Part shown: positions 8,911 through 16,383 of the stretch, one piece after another
Position numbering within the stretch: the first letter of the stretch is position 1
Layout: every line of letters starts with the position of its first letter
NCBI GenBank assembly: GCA_964507325.1
Contig: CAZDQL010000046.1
Coordinates: 1-48,480 of the forward strand
Direction: 5' to 3'
Length of the DNA stretch: 48,480 nt
Source of the DNA: CAZDQL01 sp964507325
Lineage (GTDB): Bacteria > Planctomycetota > UBA1135 > GCA-002686595
The notes under the pieces: model-generated
The model's input: the letters and a program-made list of their open reading frames with translations, nothing else
Databases searched by the model: none
What the model was told of the DNA's origin: nothing
Program-made: the position numbers and the translations under genes

Positions 8911-11169
8911 ATGCGCCATCCCACGCTCGCTCTGTCCGTCGTCGTGATCGCGTTCCAGGGCTGCGTCGGCGCATCCCCGCTGCCCGAGAAGCAGCGCGTG
9001 CGGCTGGAGATCCCGCGCAGCGTTCGGGCGCTCGGCGAGACCCAGGCACGGCTCGTCGAGGCGTACGAGCGGCTCTGCTCGCCGCCGCTGAGCGACCTCG
9101 ACTTCGTGCTGGCCGACGTGCGGCTCGATATGACCCGCCGCTTCACCGAGTACAGCGGCGACATCTCCGGGCGTATGCTCGGCGCCCTGCAGAGCAGCGC
9201 CCCCATCCTCGGGCGTACCTCGCCGATGGTCGAGCAGCTCGCCGCCGCCTTCCCCGGCGCACAGCAGGCGGACGGCCACTACGGCTGTGAACAGGACCTC
9301 GATCAGCTGAACCAGCGGCGTGACATGCCCATCCTGTGGGGCAACGGCCGCTTGCTGCTGGCCATGGCCGAGCGCCTGCGCGAAGAGCAGGACCCCGAGC
9401 TCCTCGCAGCCGCGAGGAAGCTCGGCGACTACGTGATCTCGACCCGCAGGCACTATGGAAGGCGGGAGAACTTCGAGCAGGTCGGCGGCCACTTTGCCTC
9501 CGGCTTCACCACCTGCTACCCCTCGCTCGTGGACGGCATGGCCGCGCTGGGCGAGGTCACCGGCGAGCCGCGCTTCTCGGAGGAGGCGCGCTTCATCGCC
9601 CGACTCTCCCTGCTCGACGACTCCTTCGATGGCCGTCACAGCCACGGCCGGCTCAGCGCGTTGCGCGGCATGCTCGATCTCGACCGCGGGGCCACCAATC
9701 CCGAGTTCGTCCCGGTCGTCGCCGCGAAGGTGCGCAGGGTCACCGACGAGCTCATGCTCCCCACCGGTGGCATCACCGAGGTCTTCGACCGCGACTGCGC
9801 GCGCGACGAGGGCTGCAGCGAGGGTGATTGGATTCGCGTCAACGTCCTGCTCTGGGAGGCGACCGGCGACACGCGGTTCCTCGACACGGCCGAACACGCC
9901 CTGCGCAACCATCTGGCCGGCACCCAGCAGCGCAACGGCGGCTTCGGCCATTACTACTGGGGCATGCTCGAGCACGGCCAGCGCGAATACCACGGTGCGC
10001 GCATCCGCGGCCTCGCGTCGGAGTCCTACTGGTGCTGCTCCATGCACGGTGCCCAGATCCTCGCCGACGTCGCCCGCTGGAGCGTGCTTGCCTTCGAGGA
10101 CGACATCATCGTCACCTGGCTCGGCGAGGCGAGATCCGAGGTGAGGATCGGCGACCGCACCGTCACCGTAACTGCCGAGCGCCAAGGCCCCTCCACCTGG
10201 AACCTCACCTTCGACGGGGCCGAGCGCGACCGCGTCTGGCTGCGCGTCCCCGGTTGGGCCGGCCGCATCGAGGTCGACGGACAGGAGCGCGCAGTGCAGA
10301 ACGGCTGGACCGCGCTGTACGCGGACCGTGAGACCTCGTGGAAGGTCGTGTTCCCCGACGACATCCGGCTGCGCGGTCCGTACGGCGACCAGGTCATCGC
10401 CGAGCAACCCGTGCGCGTCTTCGCCGCGGGCGAGCTCTACTGTCTCCCGGAGAGCGTGCTCATCGGCGGCCTGATCGGTCCGGACGCCGTTCCGCAGGTC
10501 GTGATGGACGCGCAGCAGCCCGACCAGCGCGAGATCCACGTCGTGCTCGAGGCGGAGGACGAGCGCACCCAGCGCGCCGTCCTCGTGCCCATCGCCACGC
10601 GCCCGTGGGGTGGCAGCCGCCTGCTCCTCCGCGTGCGCCGCATCGACGCGCACGAGTTCCGCCGGCGCCAGGAGCTCGCCCTGCCCCCCGTCGACCACGG
10701 CGTCCCGGTCGAGGTCACGGTCGGCTGCGATGGAGTCGCCGAGACCTACCTCAACGGCCGCGAGGTGGCCAGGACCCGACACTGGGTAGAGTCGCCCACC
10801 GTCCAGACCTTCTCCGATCTGGAGGAGAACGTGCTCGCGATCGAGGTCTTCAGCGAGAGGCCGCGCCCAGGCCTGATCGCGATGCTACGCGCGGGCGATC
10901 GCCTGCACGTCACCGGCAGGGGGGAGTGGACCGCCGTGCCGTGCGACCCCGAGGTCGATCCCCGCTGGCTGACCGACCCCGAGATGGGCGCACAGCAGGC
11001 CGTGCAGATCGCCGACCTGGGCGGCTTCGGCGTCGACCCGTGGAGACACGTGTCGGCGGGGTACGCGGGATCGGGTGCGCGCTGGGTCTGGCCTGAACGG
11101 AGCGGCCAGTCCGGCGAGCGGTGGTGGCTACTGCGTTACCGATTCCGCATGCCACAGGCCTCGGACTAG
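8911..11169 (+). CDS. GH127-like beta-L-arabinofuranosidase, predicted lipoprotein
   Basis: The frame is open from 8683, but the ATG at 8911 directly yields a lipoprotein signal (lipobox VVIAFQGC, Cys18), so I choose that start; 752 aa. Residues about 110-400 look like the alpha/alpha toroid of GH127 (DUF1680). GH127 enzymes use a zinc-bound Cys nucleophile held by Glu-x-Cys and Cys-Cys. Here E300-G-C302 and C375-C376 are spaced almost as in the characterised enzyme HypBA1 (E338/C340 and C417/C418), and GGITE with E290 may supply the acid/base. The usual CCPPN is CCSMH here. The C-terminal half is beta-rich, partly like the family's accessory domains. Probable role: release of L-arabinofuranose at the cell surface. 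The stop codon overlaps that of the opposite-strand fucosidase. Confidence 0.72.
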   Translation: MRHPTLALSVVVIAFQGCVGASPLPEKQRVRLEIPRSVRALGETQARLVEAYERLCSPPLSDLDFVLADVRLDMTRRFTEYSGDISGRMLGALQSSAPILGRTSPMVEQLAAAFPGAQQADGHYGCEQDLDQLNQRRDMPILWGNGRLLLAMAERLREEQDPELLAAARKLGDYVISTRRHYGRRENFEQVGGHFASGFTTCYPSLVDGMAALGEVTGEPRFSEEARFIARLSLLDDSFDGRHSHGRLSALRGMLDLDRGATNPEFVPVVAAKVRRVTDELMLPTGGITEVFDRDCARDEGCSEGDWIRVNVLLWEATGDTRFLDTAEHALRNHLAGTQQRNGGFGHYYWGMLEHGQREYHGARIRGLASESYWCCSMHGAQILADVARWSVLAFEDDIIVTWLGEARSEVRIGDRTVTVTAERQGPSTWNLTFDGAERDRVWLRVPGWAGRIEVDGQERAVQNGWTALYADRETSWKVVFPDDIRLRGPYGDQVIAEQPVRVFAAGELYCLPESVLIGGLIGPDAVPQVVMDAQQPDQREIHVVLEAEDERTQRAVLVPIATRPWGGSRLLLRVRRIDAHEFRRRQELALPPVDHGVPVEVTVGCDGVAETYLNGREVARTRHWVESPTVQTFSDLEENVLAIEVFSERPRPGLIAMLRAGDRLHVTGRGEWTAVPCDPEVDPRWLTDPEMGAQQAVQIADLGGFGVDPWRHVSAGYAGSGARWVWPERSGQSGERWWLLRYRFRMPQASD

Positions 11170-12212
11170 CCGTCCTGCTCCGCATCCTCCCCGCCCGCAG
11201 CGGGGTTCCGCAGTCTGCCGACTGCCGCCAGCGTCTCGAGGCTGGACTCCACGATCCTGCCGCGTCGGTCGGGGCCGACGTTCAGCAGGAAGTTCGAGTT
11301 CCTGCTGTTCGCCGTGTTCAGGAGGCTCAGGACCTGCCGGGCGGCCTTCGCGCGAGCCCCCTCGCCCCAGAACCAGCTCTGCTCCAGGCACCAGCAGGTC
11401 TCGCCCGGCGCCGTGTTGTCCTCCGGGAAGTGCCTCAGCTCCTTGACGGCGATGTCGACATAGGGCGTTCCCTTCTTGCCCCAGCTCCACCAGTTCGAAC
11501 TGGTGAGGACGTCGGGCCGCAGCGCCTTGATGTGGGCCTGCGCCTCTTGCGCCGGCATCACCTTGTCGTCGAGAGCGTCGTTCCACAGGTAGAACACATC
11601 CGGGTACTCGCTCAGCAGCTCGGCGATCTGGGCCTTCTGGAAGCGCTTCTGCTCCTCCAGGGTGTGGGTCGCAGGGTCACATTCCGGCGGCAGGACCTTG
11701 TACTTCTCGTCGAAGCCCGGATGGCGCCAGCAGTAGTAGAGCCCCACCTTCAGTCCGCGGCTCTTGAAGGACCTGATGAACTGTGCGACGAGATCCTCGG
11801 GGTAGGGACAGTCCGGATGCAGCACGTCGTACGTGGTGTGCTGGCTATCCCAGAGGCAGAAGCCGGAGACGTGCTTGGCCGTCAGCACGGCGTAGGTCAT
11901 GCCCGCCGACACTGCGGCGTCCGCCCAGGCGTCCGTGTCGATGCTGGAGCCGAGATCGAAGCTGGAGGGATCCGGGTAGCCCTCGACCCACTGAACGCCG
12001 TGATAGGTCGCCATGTTGAAGTGGATGAACATGCCGAACTCGAGCCTGCGGAACTCCTCCTGCAGGACTGCGACCGGCTGAGCCTCACTGGTCGGCTGCT
12101 CGTCCTGCGGCCTCGAGTCGGCATCCTCCTCTACCAGCGCCGCGGCGAGGGTGGCGCCCATCACCGTCGCGACCACCACAGTCACCAGAACTGACCATGC
12201 CCTTCCGCTCAT
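11166..12212 (-). CDS. GH29-type alpha-L-fucosidase, exported
   Basis: Protein of 348 aa with an N-terminal signal or anchor (residues about 5-27). The barrel shows GH29 hallmarks: LEFGMFIHFNMATYHGVQW, AGMTYAVLTAKHVSGFCLWD, GLKVGLYYCW, and a terminal NSNFLLNVGPDRRGRI. The fucose-binding KHHDGF motif reads KHVSGF, and the strand expected to hold the nucleophile Asp is VFYLWND (D212) rather than the usual WFDG, so this is a divergent subgroup and the sugar may not be fucose. It is at the short end for GH29 and lacks the C-terminal beta-sandwich. It starts in an ATGA overlap with the upstream toroid glycosidase, so the two are co-translated. Its stop shares a CTAG with the stop of the convergent GH127-like gene. 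Confidence 0.75.
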   Translation of the reverse strand: MSGRAWSVLVTVVVATVMGATLAAALVEEDADSRPQDEQPTSEAQPVAVLQEEFRRLEFGMFIHFNMATYHGVQWVEGYPDPSSFDLGSSIDTDAWADAAVSAGMTYAVLTAKHVSGFCLWDSQHTTYDVLHPDCPYPEDLVAQFIRSFKSRGLKVGLYYCWRHPGFDEKYKVLPPECDPATHTLEEQKRFQKAQIAELLSEYPDVFYLWNDALDDKVMPAQEAQAHIKALRPDVLTSSNWWSWGKKGTPYVDIAVKELRHFPEDNTAPGETCWCLEQSWFWGEGARAKAARQVLSLLNTANSRNSNFLLNVGPDRRGRIVESSLETLAAVGRLRNPAAGGEDAEQDG

Positions 12213-13705
12213 GACGTCGTCTCCTTGCGCGGGCTCGGTCGCCCGCCTTCATTCCCGGCTGCGTCCCGTGATTCGCCGCTCTCGTCATCTCTTCGCCGGT
12301 CGTCGTGCCCCGCCGTGGCGCGCAAACTCAGCTCGTGCTCTCGCGTGAGTCCGTCGAGCATCATGGTGACCAGCGTGGTGCTCATGCAGTAGTCCCTGAC
12401 CCCCAGCGGCTTCCCCGAGATCGAGTCGTAGTGCTCGCTGACGCCCTTCTCGATCGCGTTGGCGATCGTCTTGTCGGCGATCGTCGCGGCCAGGTCCGTA
12501 TGCCCGTAGGCGGCCAACCCGGAGGCGATCTGGTAGTTCGTCGGCGGCCAGACGTCGCCGCGCCAGAAGGCGCTGGATTTCCAGCGCTCGTCGGTCCGGT
12601 CGACGGTGGGCACCGGCAGCGGCGTCATCCAGGCGGGCGAGGCCAGCACCTCGGCCATGCGCCGGGCCATCTCCTGCGTGGGAACGCCCGCGGCCAGCGG
12701 AATCCAGCTCCCGATGGTGGCGACGGGGATCTTCTCGAGGGTGTCGCGCTGCACGGAGAGGAAGGTGCCCGCCTCCTCGTCCCACATGTGGGCGCGCATT
12801 CCCTCGACGCCCTGCTCGACACGCCGCAGGCGTCTGGCCGCCAGCGCCTCGTCGCCCGCGATCCCGGCCAGTCGGGCCAGACTTCTCTCGGCCAGGATCA
12901 GATAGGCGCTGTTTCCGGGCACGCAGATGTTGGCGTACCAGGGTCCCTCCGTGCGTGCCTTCCTCCTCGGATGGGCGGTCATCTGCATGCCGTCCATGTT
13001 GCACTCGTAGTCGAAGGTCTCCCACTTCGCGTGCTGCAGCTTCCCCGTATAGGCGCCGAGCGTGATCAGCCCGTTGTCGTGCAGATCCCGCTCACGCCAG
13101 TACCAATCGTGGAACCGCTCGAGCCGGCCGAGGCACTGCTCGAGTAGCTCCCGGTCGCCGTTGCGCCGGTACACTCGCTCGACGCCCCAGGCGAGGATGG
13201 GGATCTGCGAGAACTGCCGGACCTCCTGCGGCTCGGTCTTGATGGCCACAGTGATCATGTCTCGCGCGTACTCGGGAGCGTCCCGGTTCCATCGATCCTG
13301 GAAATCCCAGTAGTTCTGGAAGACGTCGCGAATGAGCTGCGCCTTGTCGGGCAGGATGCTCAGCAGATCGACCACGAACATCGTGTCCCAGATCCACTGG
13401 CCCAGGTAGTACGGCCCGCCGGGAACGATCCAGTTGTTCTCCAGCGGCGGCGTGGGGGGCATGATCTTGTCGAGCGCGCACTTCTGCATCACGTGCACCG
13501 CGAGCGCGAGGACCTCGGGGCGCTGCGACTCGAAGAGCGCCTCGAGATCGGGCGGCGCCTGTTCCACCGCGCACAGGATGTCGCTCAGCGCGACCGCCAG
13601 CGACGCTCCGCCGGCCCATCTGAGAAGCTCGCGCCGGTGCATCTCCTGGGCCGCGCGCGAGCCTCCGGGCGACGTTCCCTGACCGGGCGGTGTTGCGCAG
13701 CACAT
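12209..13705 (-). CDS. Tat-exported alpha/alpha-toroid glycosidase (MGH1/GH63/trehalase-like)
   Basis: I start at the ATG at 13705 because GAGGA lies 8 bases upstream; a second ATG at 13642 begins right at the twin-arginine signal (HRRELLRWAGGASLAVALSD). From 13705 the protein has 498 aa. The body matches the toroid glycosidases of the GH37/GH63/mannosylglycerate-hydrolase group: YYLGQWIWDTMFVVDLLS near the N-terminus, a central WETFDYECNMDGMQM, then FWRGDVWPPTNYQIASGL and SEHYDSISGKPLG. In this fold the Asp of the first block and the Glu of the last are usual catalytic candidates. The substrate is unknown; alpha-glucosides or alpha-mannosides are typical. The C-terminal tail is polar and low in complexity. 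The stop overlaps the start of the fucosidase gene, so the pair form an operon. Confidence 0.72.
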   Translation of the reverse strand: MCCATPPGQGTSPGGSRAAQEMHRRELLRWAGGASLAVALSDILCAVEQAPPDLEALFESQRPEVLALAVHVMQKCALDKIMPPTPPLENNWIVPGGPYYLGQWIWDTMFVVDLLSILPDKAQLIRDVFQNYWDFQDRWNRDAPEYARDMITVAIKTEPQEVRQFSQIPILAWGVERVYRRNGDRELLEQCLGRLERFHDWYWRERDLHDNGLITLGAYTGKLQHAKWETFDYECNMDGMQMTAHPRRKARTEGPWYANICVPGNSAYLILAERSLARLAGIAGDEALAARRLRRVEQGVEGMRAHMWDEEAGTFLSVQRDTLEKIPVATIGSWIPLAAGVPTQEMARRMAEVLASPAWMTPLPVPTVDRTDERWKSSAFWRGDVWPPTNYQIASGLAAYGHTDLAATIADKTIANAIEKGVSEHYDSISGKPLGVRDYCMSTTLVTMMLDGLTREHELSLRATAGHDDRRRDDESGESRDAAGNEGGRPSPRKETTS

Positions 13706-13766
13706 GTCTCGATTCCTCACGGTGCACGTCACCAGCTGGGGAGGATCAACTCGGGATCGCCGCTCC

Positions 13767-16169
13767 TCAACGGTCGTAGGTCAGCTCCACCTCGCCGAAG
13801 CCCACGATCCCGGCCTGCTGCGTGCCCGGCTCGCGCTCGAGAATGCGGATCTCCAGCGAGCGCACGCGCATGGACCGGAAGCGTAGGGTCCAGTAGGAGT
13901 AGACCCCCTCGGAGATCTCGACGATCTTCGGCTTGCGCGCGCCGTTGACGCTGACCTCGATGCGCGTGGGCCGATCGTAGGTCCGCCGGGTCAGGATCGA
14001 CGAGTTGGCGTCGCTCAGCACGAGGGTGTTGGCGCGAACGGGCTTGTCGAATCTGAAGGTCAGGGTCGGCTGAGCATCGTCCTTGGCGCTCAGCCATTTG
14101 GTGCCCTGAGCACCGTCGATGGCCTGGCGCACGTCGTTCCGGTTCTCCTTCTGGGAGCTGGCCTGGGCGGTCACTTCCTTCCCGGCCAGGAGGTTCGTGC
14201 GCCGGGAGCCAGCCGGTGCCTCGAGCGCAGCTTCGCTGAACTCATCACGCACGAAGACGTCGAGCGGAAGCGACGCGATCTCGGCTTCGCCGAACTCACC
14301 GTCCCCCGCGGCGAAACCCACGACACGGACGATCACTTCCATCTGGTAGCGCCCCGGCCCGGGGAACTCGTACTCCGTCGCGAAGCGGCCCCCGGCCCAG
14401 CCCCGATCGGGATCGACCGGGATCGACTGGATCACCTCGCCCTCGCAGAGGTAGTCCACGCGGGAGATGCGCAACCCCTGCACGAGGCCGTCCTCGTCGG
14501 AATACTCCTCGATCAGGTCCTCGCTGAAGCCGGTGATCCACATTCTCACCGGATCGGAGCCCGCCGCCACCCACCGGATGTCGACCGCCGGACCGTCCGA
14601 GACTCGCACGTCCTCCCGGGCGTTCGCCAGCAGTCCGGTCGATGCTCCGCCCGCGGTGGCCTTGGAGAGGAACAGTAGAGCGAAGCAGGTGTCGGACTGC
14701 TTGTTGTTCCAGTGGCCCTGCTCCCCCTGCGTGCGCACGAGCTCCTCCGCGCCCTCCCAGTACCAGTTCCTGCCGCCGATGTAGTCCAGGCCGAGCAACG
14801 CCCCTACCCGCTCGAGCCCGTAGAGGTAGTAGTGCTTCCACTGGCCGCCCGCGGTCACGCTGAAGTTCCGGTGCAGGTACTCGAGGCCCAGCTGTTGCGA
14901 GGTGCGCGCGTCGCTCAGGTTCTTCACGCCGCCCCCGGCCATCAAGCCCTGCTGGCATATGGCGAGGATGGAGACACCGGCCGTGGTCATCGAGAGGGTG
15001 GCCCGCCGGCCGCCTTTGGAGTACCAGAAGCCGGCCATGCGGACCTTCCCCGTGGAGGTCCTCCCGGTCGGGGTCTCCACGACGACGATCTGCGGCGCTT
15101 CCTGGTAGCGCATGGTCCCCTCGATCAGCTCGAGGTAGGCCTCGCGCGGGACTGTCAGGCCCGCGCGCCGGGCCGCCCGCAGGCCCAGGGCCGCGTACTG
15201 CGTGTTCGACAGGTCGCATCCGTGGGGGTATCCCCACAGGCCCCGTTCGGTGCCCTTGTTCTTGATCTGGGTATCGATCAGCCGGTCGAGGAGGTCCTCG
15301 AGCGGCTCTCGCCGCTCCTCCTCCGCCAGGGTCTCGTACAGCATCATGGTGACCCCGATCGAGTAGGTCTTGACCGGGGGATTCTCCTGCAGGAAGCGCA
15401 GGCCCATGCGCACGGCCGGATCCGTGCGCGAGACGCCGCTCTTGACGAGCGTGTAGACGGCGAGTGCCGTCTGTCCCGCGCGGTACTGGGGCTGGTGTTC
15501 GCCCCAGGAGCCGTCGCGCAGCTGCGTGTCCTTCAAGTAGCGCACGCCGCGCGTGATGGCCGCGTTGACCGCCGGCTGCAGGCGTTGGCGGCGCTCGACC
15601 GAAACCGCAACGTCTTCGATGGGAGCGCCGCGGACGACGGACTCTCCCGTCATCAGGTAGTCCGTGCGCGGGCGTGGAGCGCGCAAGCTCCTGCGCTCCC
15701 AGACCACCTCGCGCCGGGCATCGAGCAGGCGGAGCGTGAAGTTGTCGAGCCTGTTTTCGTGGGCCTCGGTGCGATTCCAGATGCTGACCTGCTGTACGCC
15801 CTGTGCCTTGCCGAGATCCAGCTCCCACCAGGGGTCCTTGCTCGATGGCGTATGGGTCACGGAACCAGCGGAGAAGACGCCGGAGGTATTGCCGTCGATC
15901 GCCCGGCCGGGAAGGCCTCCGAAGTCGGTGCCGCTCTGCGATGCCGTTCCGGTGGGAGCGAAGTTGCGCCCATTGCGTATCACCTGAACCTCGGCCAGCG
16001 ACAGGATGCGGTTGTTGCCTGGCAGCTCGATGCGCACGTAGCGCGCGATCTTGGTGGACTCGCGTCGGGACTTCTGAGGCGCCGCATGCAAGGGAGCGGC
16101 TCCCGTCTGGACCAGGAGGAGGAGCGCCAGCAGCCGAGGGAAACGCGTGGATTTCATGCGGCGAAGCAT
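13767..16169 (-). CDS. Exported discoidin - prenyltransferase-like toroid - discoidin protein
   Basis: Protein of 800 aa with a Sec signal (residues about 8-31; an in-frame ATG at 16157 is an alternative start, and neither has a clear Shine-Dalgarno). Residues about 40-165 form an F5/8 type C (discoidin) domain with WWELDLGKAQGVQQVSIWNR. Residues about 200-545 form a prenyltransferase/squalene-cyclase-like toroid of repeated QxxDGSWG and YxxGQTALAV helices. A beta-rich region follows (about 550-660), and residues about 680-800 look like a second discoidin-type domain (NLLAGKEVTAQASS onwards). Planctomycetes have many secreted toroid proteins of unknown function. Discoidin domains usually bind sugars, so a surface role in glycan binding is inferred. 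It lies just upstream of the toroid glycosidase and may be co-transcribed with it. Confidence 0.75.
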   Translation of the reverse strand: MLRRMKSTRFPRLLALLLLVQTGAAPLHAAPQKSRRESTKIARYVRIELPGNNRILSLAEVQVIRNGRNFAPTGTASQSGTDFGGLPGRAIDGNTSGVFSAGSVTHTPSSKDPWWELDLGKAQGVQQVSIWNRTEAHENRLDNFTLRLLDARREVVWERRSLRAPRPRTDYLMTGESVVRGAPIEDVAVSVERRQRLQPAVNAAITRGVRYLKDTQLRDGSWGEHQPQYRAGQTALAVYTLVKSGVSRTDPAVRMGLRFLQENPPVKTYSIGVTMMLYETLAEEERREPLEDLLDRLIDTQIKNKGTERGLWGYPHGCDLSNTQYAALGLRAARRAGLTVPREAYLELIEGTMRYQEAPQIVVVETPTGRTSTGKVRMAGFWYSKGGRRATLSMTTAGVSILAICQQGLMAGGGVKNLSDARTSQQLGLEYLHRNFSVTAGGQWKHYYLYGLERVGALLGLDYIGGRNWYWEGAEELVRTQGEQGHWNNKQSDTCFALLFLSKATAGGASTGLLANAREDVRVSDGPAVDIRWVAAGSDPVRMWITGFSEDLIEEYSDEDGLVQGLRISRVDYLCEGEVIQSIPVDPDRGWAGGRFATEYEFPGPGRYQMEVIVRVVGFAAGDGEFGEAEIASLPLDVFVRDEFSEAALEAPAGSRRTNLLAGKEVTAQASSQKENRNDVRQAIDGAQGTKWLSAKDDAQPTLTFRFDKPVRANTLVLSDANSSILTRRTYDRPTRIEVSVNGARKPKIVEISEGVYSYWTLRFRSMRVRSLEIRILEREPGTQQAGIVGFGEVELTYDR

Positions 16170-16383
16170 CGACAGGGGCCGGGGATGGGCCCCCGTACTC
16201 TACGAGGACGAGCGAGTCGTGCATGGGCAATGTGGCGGTGGCCGGCCTGATCGCCGAGAGACCGGGCTCGACGGGGAGTCCGGGCGCTCTGGCGGCGTTC
16301 GAAACGCCCTTCCGAGCCGAGGGTTGTGACCTGGATCGAGAGGGATTCCCTGCGGAGCTCCCCGGACGTAGCGTGGGTAGCCC
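16170..16383. promoter_or_regulatory. Divergent intergenic region between discoidin/toroid and SASA genes
   Basis: Two divergently oriented genes start on either side of these 214 bases, so promoters for both must lie here. I see no clear -35/-10 elements or operator repeats, and neither gene has a strong Shine-Dalgarno. Confidence 0.35.
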
